Positions 24,649-37,707 are shown, counted from the first letter of the stretch. The stretch: 64,000 bases of DNA from Talinum fruticosum (GCA_021018815.1 JAITYX010000016.1:8199001-8263000); one strand, 5' to 3'. Notes: generated from the letters alone by a model not told the origin. Program-made: numbers and translations.

Positions 24649-26934
24649 AGGGTTGTTTGTCATTCCTAGCCCTTGTCACTCTTTGTCTATGTCACTCCTG
24701 CATTCCTGCTTTGCCCCATTTCCAGTTTCGGAAATTGCAATAGCCAATAGAGAAGCCAGGCCACATTTGCTGAACAGCCATTCAGAAGTTCATTTGTACC
24801 GTATTTTCCTATGTCTGATCAAGCAATCCCTGTACTATAAATTACCAAAAATCCCCAGAATAACTATCGTCTAAAGTGTGCATCACTTGTAATGGCCTAC
24901 GAGCCTCCCACAAAACAGGCAAGAAGTACTCAATTTACACATCAATGGTAATAATTTTCCCAAATTCAAGATGAAATTATGATTTTTGTCTTATTCTCTC
25001 ATGAGCATTAGACTGAACATACGTGACAGACCTTTCAGTGCAAGATGTCCAATAATATCATTGCCTTTAGAGGATATCTTGCTCGATGTATTTGTATTTT
25101 TGTTCCTAATAATACTAACAGAGAAAGAAACATCTCAGCTAATTGTTTTAGTGCAAATCATCTGCTACTTAGACTTTGCTTGCACATGTCCAGGTGTGCC
25201 TGCTTTCTGAAAGGTCTATAATGGGGTGTCTAGTATATAGGAGCGTCAAGTGTTCCATATGGATACCTGCAATGAAATGGAAGTTCGAGCAACATATATC
25301 AAGTTATTCTTTCTCGACGTCCAGGACTAGTCCAATGCCCTATTGCTGTTCAATGTTGATCTCATGTGACATAGGGAAAGAAGTTTTCTTATGTTGCTTG
25401 TAATGTTCTAACAAATTTGGTCGATAGAAAGTCTTTGAACTGGCAGTGTATGTCTTATTTTTAAGGTATTACCCAGTATATGACGTAATTGTTGGTCTGG
25501 TTGATATCTGCAAAGTTTTCCCCAGTAATATCTTAATATGCTCTCTGTCTGCTGCCAGTTTGCTATCATTTTTTGGCCAAATCAAATAGCATTATTGCTA
25601 GCCTCGAAGCATTCAGCTTGCTTTTTAATATTTCTTCCATAAATTTAGTTCATCCAATAACCCATATATTTTTTCTTTCAAGGAAGGGGGAATGGGAGCT
25701 GTCATTTTGAGGATGTTATAAACTCGCCTCACAGGTTATTCTGTCATGGCCCTGTACCTGGGCATAGCAGACCCGACTTGTACCCAGTTACTGATCCAAG
25801 CAGCCTAAAACCAGAATTGGCTCAGAACCGCGATAGGCCAGTCTTTATCCAAACTAAATTTAACTGGCCAAACCAGATCAACACAAAGCCTAGGCAATAT
25901 CACACCTGCATTTGTGAGCAAACTTATTGGACAAAACAAGAGTAGGTCCACTCATAGCTTCACCCATGAAGTCGATTGACCATGTCATGAAAGTCATTGA
26001 TCAAGGATTATTTCTAGACAACACTGACCAGCAACCGAATAACCCACCTGAGCCCATAATTGGCTCAGACTTTGAAAGAAGGGGCCTGGATCTAGACCCT
26101 GCCTAACTGGATTTACTAAAATTTACCCTGCACATGCCCTTTTCTTATTAAGGTGTTCTGACAAGCGATGGGCTCTTAGGTGGGTCACAACTCACAGCAA
26201 TGATGACGAAAAGACGACCCAATTTCGACTCCGACTAGTAGGGAGGCGGAGCTCGTAAGCAACTTTTCTTCGCATGTAGAGGAGACGGATCACCATACCT
26301 GAAAAAATTTTATCCTACTCCATATTCTCTCATTCCGGAGGTATCATAGCCAAAGAAATCCAGTCAATGACGGATATATATAGGAATTATGAACGACAGA
26401 CAAACAAGTTGATCCACCTTTGCCTTTCCTTTCTGTGGTTCTATACAGTATTAGGGGTGCATAATGAAGTTTTGGTTGTAATTGGACATTTATGAACTGT
26501 CTCATTGTTTAAAAACTAAACAACATAACAAAATAACAATAATAAATAAAACATTGCTCACTAACTCTCAAAATTCTAACTATGAAGCTCTTTATTTGTA
26601 AGATAGTAGACAATACCCAATAATAAGCCACCCAAATACGTACTACATGTATGATGCAACCTACATGTATGTTAATTAGATTATAGAAACAAAAAAAGGA
26701 AAAAAGTTAACTTGTTAAAATTCATTTAGGCACGAAAAATTTATAGGCATTAAACTTTATGTTAATCGGTATTTAGTAGTTTGTTCCTTGAATTTTTTTA
26801 TATAGGTATATATTTATAAATAATTAAGCATTGACCTTTCAAAAGTATCGGAAAAAATATCATCTTATTGTATCTCTTGTGATAAAAAGTCCTAAACTGT
26901 TTATATATTTTACATGATAAGTGTAGTATATTTA
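24649..26934. other. AVT6 copy B 3' flank and spacer
   Basis: The first few hundred bases are probably 3' UTR. Beyond 25700 the sequence is of mixed composition without a recognisable ORF or element boundary. I cannot assign a function. Confidence 0.5.
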
Positions 26935-27184
26935 GGGCATGTTCGTTTCACTCGTTAAAATTAGCGTTTATAGCGCTTTATACCGGTTATGAGCTGTTAT
27001 GAGTTGATATGAGTCGTTATAATTAGCGATTATATATGTTATGAACTGCTATAGAAGTTATAAGTTGTTATATCGGTTATGAGCAGTTATGAGATGTTAT
27101 AGTAGTAATAATAACATTAATAATTTTTTTCTTAATAATAATGATAATAATAATAATAATAATATCAATAATAATAATAATATG

Positions 27185-27230
<46 letters not shown>

Positions 27231-27371
27231 CATCATCATTATCATCATAAATAATTATATGAGTTTATGATTAGATGTTATAGTGAGTAGTCTGTTATAA
27301 CGGTTATAACTAATCGTTATGAGTGGTTAGCGGTAATAAACGCTTTTATAAACGCTAATTCGAATATGCCC
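26935..27371. mobile_element. Tourist/PIF-Harbinger-type MITE with TTA target duplication
   Basis: The left end GGGCATGTTCG and the right end CGAATATGCCC are near-perfect inverted repeats. Subterminal ATTAGCGTTTATA and TATAAACGCTAATT also pair. Both sides are flanked by TTA (26932-26934 and 27372-27374), the 3-bp target duplication of PIF/Harbinger elements. The 437-bp interior repeats GGTTATGAG(C/T)-like words and carries a trinucleotide repeat, (AAT)n followed by (ATT)n at about 27139-27235, itself a large palindrome. It has no coding capacity. Confidence 0.75.
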
Positions 27372-28198
27372 TTAAATGTAATAGTGTAAATAAAAATTAG
27401 CTATATTTATAGTTATATAATTTTACAATAACTTTTGTAGAAAACAGTTTTGCTAAACGTCACCTTTAGGCGATAGATAAGAGGTATCCATATCCTATTA
27501 TACAAAGAATCTTATAAGTTAATTTTACACTTTTCTATTAAAAATTTACCTGCATTTCAAATTAAATATTTTCAGTTATCTAATTTGATTAAAACTCTCC
27601 CATTAATCCCAAAAATTTAGTAATTAACTTCATAAAAAAAAATCAGTCATTAACCTTTTCTTTTTGAAAATTGTTAAAACTAAATTTGTCCAACCATTAA
27701 CTCTCCCACCACTGCCTTAGCGTCCATGACCGTCAGCTTTGTACTCGCACCACCTTCACACACCACCACTGCATCAATTTCCAAAAAGAATTATGTAACT
27801 AAAACCTTCATTAACTTTTTTCCAATTCGGAATTATCCATTAATTCGCTTTGATGATCATTTAAATATATCAAAAGTGAAGTCATTAAACTCGGTAGTCA
27901 TATATTCAAATTTTTGGAGATTAATGGGAAAGTTTTAATTAAATTAGGCAACTAAAAATATTTTGTTTAAAATACAATATTAGGTAGATTTTTAATAGAA
28001 AAGTATTAACTTGATAAGATTCTTTGTATAATATGATGTGGATATCTCTTATCTAATATCTATCCTAAACACGATGCTTAACAAAACCGTTTTTCTATTA
28101 AACAATATATGAAACAAAAGCAAATGGAAATCTTTTTGTTTTCTTTTTAAAAAAATGAAAACAAGAAATTGAATATACCCAACGGGTAAGGACATTTC

Positions 28199-29810
28199 CA
28201 CAAAACGGCAATGACAGTAAGTACGGTAATTCCCGCAATCTTAACCGTCCATGTGGCAATGTTTAATTTACACCATTGATTATTTTTTCTAATACAATTA
28301 AAATTTAACATTGATATATTTAAAAATTATTTTTTAAGACCATGTTTAGATTGTCAAAGTTCTTTCCTTAAACCAATAAAAATGTAAAAAAATTTTAAAA
28401 AAAGTTTGAAAAAATAATCAACTTACATATTTTCCGCCCACAAATTTCATATTTTCCGACCACAAGCTTAGCATTTAAAAAATGTTTGAAAAAATAATCA
28501 ACTTATACATTTTCCGATAACAAGCTCCATATTTTCCGACCACAAGCTTAGCGTTTAAAAAAAGTTTGAAAAATAGTCGGCTTCTATATTTTCCAACCAT
28601 AAGCTCCATACTTTCCGACCACAAGCTCCATATTTTATTTAATTAAATAAAATAAAAATAAATAATAGTATCTACCAATTGTTTCCTTATTTTGGTGATT
28701 CTCCTCACCACTTATTCTCATTACCATAACTTCTAAGTAATCTTATTTATAAAAAACTAAAATACAAAGCAATTCAGCAGATATATGGAGGAATTCAAGG
28801 CAAATAATACTATCTATCAATTTGTTTCCTTATTTTGGTGATACTATTATTTTATTTTTATTTGATTTAATTAAATACATTTTCTTATAAGGAAAATAAT
28901 TTTGAAAATTATGTAATTCTTTTTTTTGGGATAAAATTTTATTTTGAAAATTTTAAAAATTATGTAATTCATAAAATGGAAAGAATTTTATTTTTATTTG
29001 ATTAAATTAATAATTTTCTTAGAAGGAAAGGATTTTATTAAAAGAAATAAAAATTTTGAAAATAATGTAATTCGTAAAAGAAAATATTTTTATTAAAAAA
29101 TATATAGTTGATGTCAAACAAAAATGGTGCTTGTCCAAAATTAAACATTTGACCATTTAAGATTAATGCAAATTTTTATCTATTAGAGCAACTTATTTTT
29201 ATATTGTTAGCTTTTTCAAATTAATATTTAATATCTCCGTGTTGTAAGTTCTTTAAAAAAAAATTGTTAACCGTTACGGGAATTAAGATCTGTTGGTACA
29301 ATAGAATAATAATTCTCGGAGTCTGTTTGCAAAAAATAAATGTTGAGTAATGTTGCACCCTACTCGTTTTCGCCGGCAACCGCCATCCCTTGCAAAAGAT
29401 GGTGGTCGGAATTGAACATTTGAGTCGGAGTGTCATTTGAGTCGGTGTGGACTTGCCTAAAAGTATGGAGCTTGTGGATGGAAAGTATGGAGCTTATGGC
29501 CAGAAAATATATAAGTTGATTATTTTTCAAACTTTTTTAAACTCCAAGCTTGTGGTCGGAAAATATGGAGCTTGTGGCCGAAAAATATATAAGTTGATTA
29601 TTTTTTCCAACTTTTTTAAAAGCTTTTTACATTTTTATTGGTTTAAAGAAAGAACTTTGACAATCCAAACATGGTTTTAAAAAATAATTTTTTAAATAAT
29701 TTATCAATTTAATTTGATTAGAAAAAAATAATTAATGATGTAGATAAAACATTATAATGTATGGTTAAGATTACGGGAATTATCATAATTACCGTCATTG
29801 CCATTTTGTG
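28199..29810. mobile_element. Foldback/MULE-like element with about 400-bp terminal inverted repeats
   Basis: The left end CACAAAACGGCAATGAC and the right end GTCATTGCCATTTTGTG are complementary apart from one base. Similarity continues inward for about 400 bases on each side, including CATGTTTRGATTGTCAAAGTT and AAACCAATAAAAATG. Each arm holds two to three degenerate direct repeats of a unit with TTTTCCGACCACAAGCTT and AATAATCAACTTATA. The centre (28640-29440) is AT-rich and non-coding. No convincing flanking target duplication was found, so the family (foldback or Mutator-like MITE) is open. Confidence 0.7.
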
Positions 29811-30148
29811 AGAAGAACTATATCTGCACCGATTAATATATTATCTTTAAAAAACTTAAAGCAATTAATCAGGTTTTACGAGGAATTAGGAAATATTGTA
29901 GATTAGGAAGTATTCTACTTCTACAGAAAGACATACAATTAGGATCAATAAAAAAAAAAAGAAATACAATTAGGAAATATTTTTTTGATGGAAGGAAATA
30001 TTAAATAGAAGCTTTATCGCGGCTTCATGCTCAACTACAATAGCCGCCTTTGCACTCTTATAAAAATTGATCTCCTCCTGGCAATTCTGATTTATCTTCG
30101 TTTTCTTCCTGGTACCCTACGTTCTCTTCCTGTGAATTTGCTTCTTCA

Positions 30149-31627
30149 ATGGCTTCCATTCCTTTTCATATCCCCTCCATTCCCAAACCCCAAATCACAT
30201 ACAATTTTCAAATCAACAACTCCAACGAATGCCCCTTTCTCCACCATTCTCTCCCCGCTTCACAAGATGGATCAGCCCGACCTGTTCATCCCGCCGAGGC
30301 GTTCGACCCGTTGGATTTTTCCCACTACCCTCTTCCGGCCTCTTCTGCGGGTCCAGTCCAGCCGCACCTGATGGAATCCACCACGTTCAGGCTCGTTGAA
30401 GACATTACTGGCTTACGTTACTTGGCGGCCAAATTGTCGTTGGCCGAGGAGTTTGGGGTGGACTTGGAGCAGAACTGTTATCGTACGTTCCAAGGGATGA
30501 CTTGCCTCATGCAAATCTCGACTCGTGCAGAAGATTTTATCGTCGATACACTCAAGCTTTGGTCCTCCGTTGGCAAGTTCCTAGGGAAGTTCTTCTCGGA
30601 TCCTAGTAAAAAGAAGGTCATGCATGATGCTACTAATGACGTGATTTGGTTACAAAGAGATTTTGGCATATATGTGGTCAATCTTTTTGATACTATGCAA
30701 GCGTCCAAAGTTCTGAAATTGGAGAGGAATTCTCTTGCGTTTGTACTCAAATATTTCTGTGGAGTCCATGTTGATAAAAAGTATCAGTGTTCTGATTGGC
30801 GACTACGCCCTTTGCCTTCGGAGATGGTGAAGTATGCTAGAGAAGACGCACATTATCTCCTCTACGTCTATGACTTGATGAGGGAGGAGCTCGTCTCGGG
30901 ATCCACAGAGCTTGGGTTTGAGGACCCGTTGGGAGAGGTGTACAAGAGGAGCCATAATGTATGCCTAAGGATGTACAAAAAGGAGTTTTTTGATAAGGAA
31001 ACTTCTTATAAGCGATTACATGGTGTGAGAAAGGCTGAGTTGGATGCCCGACAAATAGCCATCGTGGCTGGTTTATATGAATGGAGGGATCGGGTGGCTC
31101 GGGAGGAGGATGAGAGTACTGGGTATGTGTTGCCTAATGAGGGGCTGCTGGAGATTGCCAAGAAGCAGCCACTGAATAAGGGAGATTTGCTAGAGTTGGT
31201 GGGATATAGTAAGCCTTTTGTTCTGAGGGATGTTGATAAGATGGTCGAGATAATATGGGCTGCTATTTGTGTTGATGCCCCTAAGTTTGAACAGGTAGTT
31301 GAGGAGTTTAAGAAGGGGGTATCAGTGTCTGCCCGTAAGGTTGAACAGGTAGTTGAGGAGTTAACGAAAGGGGTACAAGTGTCTGAAATTGCTGCACAAA
31401 ATCGAGAGAGGAGAAACTTGTATTATGATGAGGAGAAGAACATGGCTTATCAGGAGATTGAAGCTTCAACAAGGATGGCTTTTGGGCCAAAAAGATGGAT
31501 TCCAAGTAGGCCGGCCTATACATCTGGTTTTTGGGTTGTTCATCCCAATTTCGGTCCCTCGAGTTTCCGAGCACATAAAAGATGTCACTGCTGCCCCTTG
31601 AAAATGTTCCCCGGTGCTACTGCTTGA
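30149..31627 (+). CDS. RRP6L: Single-exon RRP6-like 3'-5' exonuclease (DEDDy, with HRDC domain)
   Basis: Intact 492-aa ORF. The exonuclease domain shows all DEDDy positions: Exo I D105 and E107 (GVDLEQNCYRTFQG), Exo II D164 (VMHDATNDVIWLQRDF), and Exo III Y229 and D233 (YAREDAHYLLY). An HRDC domain follows at about 299-373 (IVAGLYEWRDRVAREEDEST). The relatives are EXOSC10/RRP6-like subunits that trim RNA with the nuclear exosome. The protein is much shorter than typical plant RRP6L2: the N-terminal PMC2NT-like region is absent and the C-terminal tail differs. RRP6-like genes I know of have many introns, so this uninterrupted copy looks like a retrogene. An 18-residue segment (KFEQVVEEFKKGVSVSAR) is tandemly duplicated just after HRDC (31283-31390). 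A TATTAAATAG box lies near 29999. Confidence 0.85.
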   Translation: MASIPFHIPSIPKPQITYNFQINNSNECPFLHHSLPASQDGSARPVHPAEAFDPLDFSHYPLPASSAGPVQPHLMESTTFRLVEDITGLRYLAAKLSLAEEFGVDLEQNCYRTFQGMTCLMQISTRAEDFIVDTLKLWSSVGKFLGKFFSDPSKKKVMHDATNDVIWLQRDFGIYVVNLFDTMQASKVLKLERNSLAFVLKYFCGVHVDKKYQCSDWRLRPLPSEMVKYAREDAHYLLYVYDLMREELVSGSTELGFEDPLGEVYKRSHNVCLRMYKKEFFDKETSYKRLHGVRKAELDARQIAIVAGLYEWRDRVAREEDESTGYVLPNEGLLEIAKKQPLNKGDLLELVGYSKPFVLRDVDKMVEIIWAAICVDAPKFEQVVEEFKKGVSVSARKVEQVVEELTKGVQVSEIAAQNRERRNLYYDEEKNMAYQEIEASTRMAFGPKRWIPSRPAYTSGFWVVHPNFGPSSFRAHKRCHCCPLKMFPGATA

Positions 31628-32305
31628 ACATTAAATGATGAGCTCATAGTGGGTTCATTTTTTGTAAATGTTTGTTTATGCAATGAGCCCAAGTATTAAT
31701 AGAAATGAAACTTCTGCCAATCCATCTCTAATCCTCTGCATCCATAGTTTATCAACAAATTATTGATTTCTGTTTTTACGGAATACATATTACTTTGTAG
31801 CATGTATAAATCACACAGCACCAGACGGCAAAATAAAAAAACTAACAAAAAACATAAATCTCAATTAGATTGTCACAAAAAGTACAGAGTGACAGAGCTC
31901 TGCTTATGAGAAACAGTCAGCTGATAAATTGCAGCCATGTACATCTCTTATATATGATCACAACAAAGCATACAGTTTAGTAAACTAAAATGAAATCACC
32001 AAACCAGCTCTAAAATATCTTCCATATGCCATTGAACCTTTTCGCTTTTTAGCTTGGGAGGTTGGCATTCCATTATCTCAGGCTATCCATAGTTGCAGGC
32101 TCTTGAAAAGCACAAGATAAATAACAGCCAAATCATCACGTCATGAAGCTCTTCAGGTGGTCTTGATTCAGATTCCCGATGTTCAATCATCGCCTGGGAT
32201 CCTGGCAGCAGGGTGTCATCGACATGATCCGAGAATCCTTCAAAAACTTGAGACTAGTGAACTAGCTGAAATTATAACGCCACAAGGTAGTCTAGTCATC
32301 CCTCA
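31628..32305. other. Convergent 3' flanks of the RRP6-like and kanadaptin-like genes
   Basis: No ORF of note. Probable polyadenylation regions of two genes transcribed toward each other. Confidence 0.5.
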
Positions 32306-35300
32306 TCAGTAGCCAAGGCGGTCGTTCAATGATGTGCGCCCATCGCCTGATTGTCCTGCAAAGCGTTCTACCAGCATTAGAATTTTAAAATTTTTAAAAA
32401 GATATTTTTAAAAAAGCAACCAAAAAAATAGAAGAGTTTACAAAAGACAGATATGGAGAGAGTTTTACCTTCCGGGGAACCCACTTTTCATAATCTGAGT
32501 AGGTCTCCAGGAAAGCAGGCTTTTCAGGACCAAGCACTCTTCTAGGCCTCTTATTATCTTGTCCAGATTGTTGTTGATCGCTTCTGTCATGGCCTTCACG
32601 TAAGGCTTCTTCTTCAGAGGTATAGAGTCCTCGTTTATGTTTCAACAACAAAGCAACAGCATCTTCAGCCATCATATTAGCTCCTGTAGGTTCAGGCATC
32701 GACAGTTTCTGGTCACCGCTGGTTTCGGTTTTCTCAGCTTGCTTCTTTTTCCTCAATATAAGACCTGGGGCAGCTTTTTCAAGATCAGACTCTGGTTGGG
32801 ATTCAGTGGAATCCAGCATCTTCTTCCTATCTCTATAATCAACAAACTCATCAGCCTCATCAGTGACATTCAATTCTTTCTCTTGGTGGCTCTCTTTCCT
32901 TTCCATATCCTCTACTGCCCCAAGCCATTGGGGCTTTACAACTTGATAAACACTAGGATTGCTTTCTGTTGAATCAGTTGTGTCCATTCGGGGTTTTTGT
33001 TCCTCATTAGGCTCTCCAGACACATCTGGAGTTGCTTGTTTAGAAATGGAACTGCTAACTGCCTTCTCAGGCTGACTGACCTTTTTGGTTCACTTTTGGG
33101 TTTCCGGACTTCGTTAGCTGTTGTCCCTTGACCTCTTTTGCTAACAGCTATCATCAATTCGTTAGACTTCAGGTCTTTGGCTGTTGTCTCCCTTTTCTTA
33201 GCAGCTTCTCCCGTAGGGTCAGCTATCTTCAGCAAGTACGAAATCTTGTCGAACTCGATCTGGAGGGAGGATAGATCCTTCTCAAGTTGCACAGTCCTGT
33301 CAAGAACTATGCATAGAAACACACAATTAGCAAAAAGCACATGAAAATGCTATTTGAGGCAATCCAGGTGTAGAAACCAAATGTAAATGCAAACACAAGC
33401 AATCAGGAAAAAATTGAATACAATTGTCATTCTTTCACCTTCCCTTGTCTGATCCTGAAGGAGTTTGAACTTTGAAGATATAAGTTGTTTAATGCGGTTT
33501 CTTTTCGTTTGAACTCATAATAGTTTGATTCAGGGGCATCTGACACTTTGCAAGCAAATGATTTGGACCAAACAAGATGTCAAGATCAGCAAGCTTACCT
33601 AGCTGAGATGAGAGACCAGACATAAATGCATCAAGTGCATCACCAGCTTCTTGATTACTCACAGATTCAGACACCTTGTTATTCTCTTCAACAAGTAATC
33701 TTCTTTTTCTTCCATCTCTTTCATCAGTGCTTCTTTCTTGTCCAGAAGAGAATCAGCTGTTTCAACTGCTTGTGTTTCAGCAGATTTAGCAGCTTTCTTC
33801 TTTGTTCGATCATAAAACTCATCATCATCACTACAGAGACCAAATTTGCACAAAAGACAAAAGGGAAAGGAAAGCATCAATCACAATCACATTCCCACAT
33901 AAAATGATCTAAAATATTATTGAGTACAACACCTAAAAATACATATAACAAGATACTTTCAACTTGAAGTGATCATAGCAAGGCATCACATAAAGAACAT
34001 GAATTAGAAGAATTACCTCAAAAAGTCATCGTCATCCTCATTAACTCCCCTTTGCCTACCACGAGATGAATGTCCACTTCGTGCACCTATGCTTTCTCGG
34101 ATGCTGTCATTCAGAGTCTCCTCCAGACTCTCCAGCTCCTCCATTATCTGCAAAACTCAGATTCAATCCATAATTCAATAAGAATAATTAAAAAAAAAAG
34201 GTTTACGTGCTCGGAAGGATCACGGAATGTGAAGCATAATACTTCTTTTCATCCTTCCATACCTGAGATATCCTTAGTTCATTTCGAGCAATCTGAGTCT
34301 GCTGTCCCTGGGTCAACCCCCTTGGGATATGTCCTTAGCACGTATTGCAGAAATCTCTTTCTTCATATGTGCAATCTGTCCAAAGAGTCCAGTGCCATTA
34401 GTAACAAAACTGGGAATACTCTAGCTCTGCCATTCCCCTTTCAGCATTTCAAAGAATCAGCACCTCTTAGGTTATTTTAATGCGCTCCAGTAGGAATGAA
34501 GTTACATGGTGGAACCTCAAATGAAAAGCACTTACCTTCTCCATTCTCTTGAGGACTTTTTCTCGGGTTTTTTGTTGCTTTTCTGTAAGCTCCCCTTTGT
34601 AGTTTTGCCATGTTATCTCATCAGAATCATCCTGTAAATGTCAATATTGAATTACAAAGCAAGAAAAAGAAAGAGTCATTTAAATTAGAAAAGGAAACTT
34701 GGAAAAGGACTGGGACATGGACAGCAGCTCTACAAATATACAAACTATTACTGTGTTAACGTTTTGTGAGGGTTTTTCACTATCCGGCTGTTTCTGGGTT
34801 TCAGCTTATATATTGATATTTTATTCTCTCAGATTTTTAAACAGTTCTTTTTGTTTTTTCCATTTCGTTTACGCTACATTGTAATGGTTTTACACTGGCC
34901 TGTAACAGCACTAAAGTCCACGCATATGCATAAAATAGACTCAACAGAAGCCAAACCGGATCACAAGCCAAATTTTAGAACTAATGGCATAGCAGCACAC
35001 TACTACTAGCACACCAGCCCAAACATGAGATATTGCTTAATCTTTTTGCCAAAGTTGTTTCATGTCGGGGCTCATGAATTATCTTCTTTTTATATTACAC
35101 TTACGGCCGGGGAAGGGGGATTTGATTTGCATATTGATCTTTCAGATGGACAGATGCCCCCACATAACAAACAATGCTCAGGATTACAGCACTCAACACA
35201 CATATGAATATAGTCAATTGTCCTAATCAATCAGGAAATCTTTGACATAGTCAATTGTCCTAATCAATTAGGAAATCTTTGACAAACCTCAGCTTCTTCA

Positions 35301-37328
35301 ACTGCATCCTCCCTCATCCCCCATGAAACACCATCAGCAAGAGCAGCCTCCTCTCTTGCCCTGCGGATGGAAGCTTCCCGATCTTTAGCATAATGGATAC
35401 TCTTCAAATCAGCTTCCTACAAAAGAAAAAGATTCAGGAATTAACCAGAGAACAATAGATTAGTCTAATCACTGGAATGTTCAATACCTGCTACATCTAT
35501 GCACAGAGAGAAATAGACACCCAAAACCTGAATCTCAAGATAAATGCAAATTTCTATAGAGGTAACGGAAATGGCAAGACAAGATGAAACAGGCTCATAA
35601 TATCACATGGTAAAGATAAAGACGAGCATTCTGTCACTAAGTTCAAATAAGATGCGACAAGACAAACTGCAGTACTGCACCATATTCATAAACTCATTCT
35701 AAAAATTCTAGGCTTTGCCAACCAGAGGAAGGGGTTAATTACGAACTACAAGATGAGGCTATAAACTCTTACTGGTGGCATCAATTCTGCTGGACCTTGG
35801 AGTATATACAATCGAGAGGATCTGTAAAACAAATAAACACAAAAGTGTTAATCATTATTTATCATAATCCAAACTATTTGAAATTATAGATTCATCGACA
35901 TGTCCATCTCAACTAAATTCTATATCTATGACATGTTTTGTTTTTTATATGAGGAACATTGCATATAAGCCCAAATGAGCACTGTAATAAGCACCAAGAC
36001 AAGGTGGACATGGTACACAAACAACATGCACAACACAATTTGAGGACCTGAGGAAGAAGAGATACTCACAGGCCAAACCGAATGACATCACCAACATGCA
36101 ACTCCACGTACACTTTCTTCTTGACCTGGTGAAATGACATATCGAATCATGAGGGTACTTTTTTCATGGCATAATGACTTAAAAGACGAAGGTGTATCAA
36201 GAAAATGCAATGTAACTAGAAGTTCTAGGCAAAATCATACCTATCAAGCACACAGGTATGCAAATACATAAATAGAAAGTTCCGTTCCCACTTCGATTTA
36301 TATATGGAAAAACATACCTGATTTTTGTTTATGAATGTGCCATGAGTACTTCCAAGATCGTAAATGTAGGCTTGTCCACTTCCCTTGAACTGAAGCACTA
36401 ACAATGGGGAAAAGGAAAAGAAATGGAAAATAGAAAGCAAAATGTTATGTCATCAACTTCAGATTGTACAAGTGCCATGTTTCTAAAATAAAATTCTAGC
36501 TTTCATAAGCCCAAACTCTAATTACAATTAAATGATGTTTTGATCATATCCATCAAGCAAACCAGTTTCTGTCAATCCCATTCTCTCGATTAAAAACTAA
36601 GGAAATGTGCTTCCAGCAACTGACACCATCCTTGATGCCTAGTTCTTTAAGCCACCTATAATCATCCCTAATATTCTCCAATCTATACTCATAACAATCC
36701 AACTTGTTTAAAAAATTAGCACAAATGAGAAAAAATAGAAGTTGGAATTACCAGCGTGGAACCTTGAAATTGTGGGGTGCTCAAGAACAAAATCACAAAG
36801 TTCAATCCGACCAAACATATAGGCACCCTTCTTGCTTCTGAACAATGAACCAAAAAAACCCAAAATCAATAGAATTGTCTCAGAAATAACACAAACAACT
36901 ACTTAGCATAAGAGGAGGAGAGAGAAATACACGTCAAGCTGATCAATGATGGAGCCATCCTTAAGAACTTCCAAGGAGAAAGGAAGAGAAGGAGCTTCAC
37001 TCCATTGAGGAGTTGTATACGGAGCAGCCGAGTTCTGCGACCGCGACTGCCCCTCTCTACTACGACGGCCACCGTCAGAAGGCGGAGGCACTGGTTCTTC
37101 CGTGGGAGTAGAAGCAGTTCCAAGCTCGGAGTTTTCGGCGGAGAGAGTTTCCGATGGTTGAGAAACAGAGGAATTGTTAGGGTTTTTGGGTGGCGGAGGA
37201 CCCATCGATGGCTTCGTTGTGGCTGGGGTTTCTTCGAATGAGGAGGATGGCGCAGAGGAGACCAGCGTATCCGCGGCGGAGACGACGGTGTCGGAGGTGG
37301 TGCCTGCATCATCCATGGAGGTCGCCAT
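32306..37328 (-). CDS. Kanadaptin-like FHA-domain protein (SLC4A1AP homologue)
   Basis: Twelve exons in gene order: 37328-36931, 36837-36752, 36397-36318, 36125-36070, 35821-35773, 35416-35288, 34631-34536, 34375-34263, 34147-34017, 33830-33599, 33306-32469, 32355-32306, about 753 aa. After a Ser/Thr/Pro-rich N-terminus, an FHA phosphothreonine-binding domain spans about 137-222: YMFGRIELCDFVLEHPTISR with conserved G142-R143, S157 and H160, then DLGSTHGTFIN. Next come the kanadaptin core (EEAALADGVSWGMREDAVEE and DEITWQNYKGELTEKQQ), coiled-coil and acidic parts, KISYLLKIADPTGEAAKK, KPQWLGAVE, and a C-terminus ending GQSGDGRTSLNDRLGY. Four apparent one-base losses interrupt it: the C-run 34317-34321, T-run 33704-33708, T-run 33082-33086, and the last acceptor at 32355. 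Each correction restores both homology and exon phase. The animal homologue is nuclear; the plant role is unknown. Confidence 0.88.
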
Positions 37329-37707
37329 TGCTGGAGAGAGAGAGGAGAGCCAAGATCAAACGCACCAGACCGACTCTCTAGCCTCACCTTAAGACCTCTT
37401 TTTTTTCTTTTTTTTTGGTGGGGGGTTGGGGGTTGGCTTTTTTGGCTGGGTTTTTTGAGGGGCGGTTTAGTAGCGTTTTCTTAGTATAAGAAAAACACTA
37501 ATCACAATTTTAAAAAATGATTTATAGGCCCTGTTCAGCAAAATGAAACTGTTTGAGTAGCTGGATAATCTGTTTGGGTAGCGGATAACTATTTTATTGT
37601 AGCTGTTAGCTAATAATGGTTTAACTAGTCGTTTATAAACAATGTGTTCGGTTCAATTAACTCGTTGAAATCAGTCGATAAACATAAAATGACGAAAAAG
37701 GACATGA

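Noticed and set aside
27139..27245. Regular spacing that could suggest a CRISPR array
   Set aside because: These are trinucleotide repeats in a plant MITE. No repeat-spacer pattern occurs anywhere in the window.
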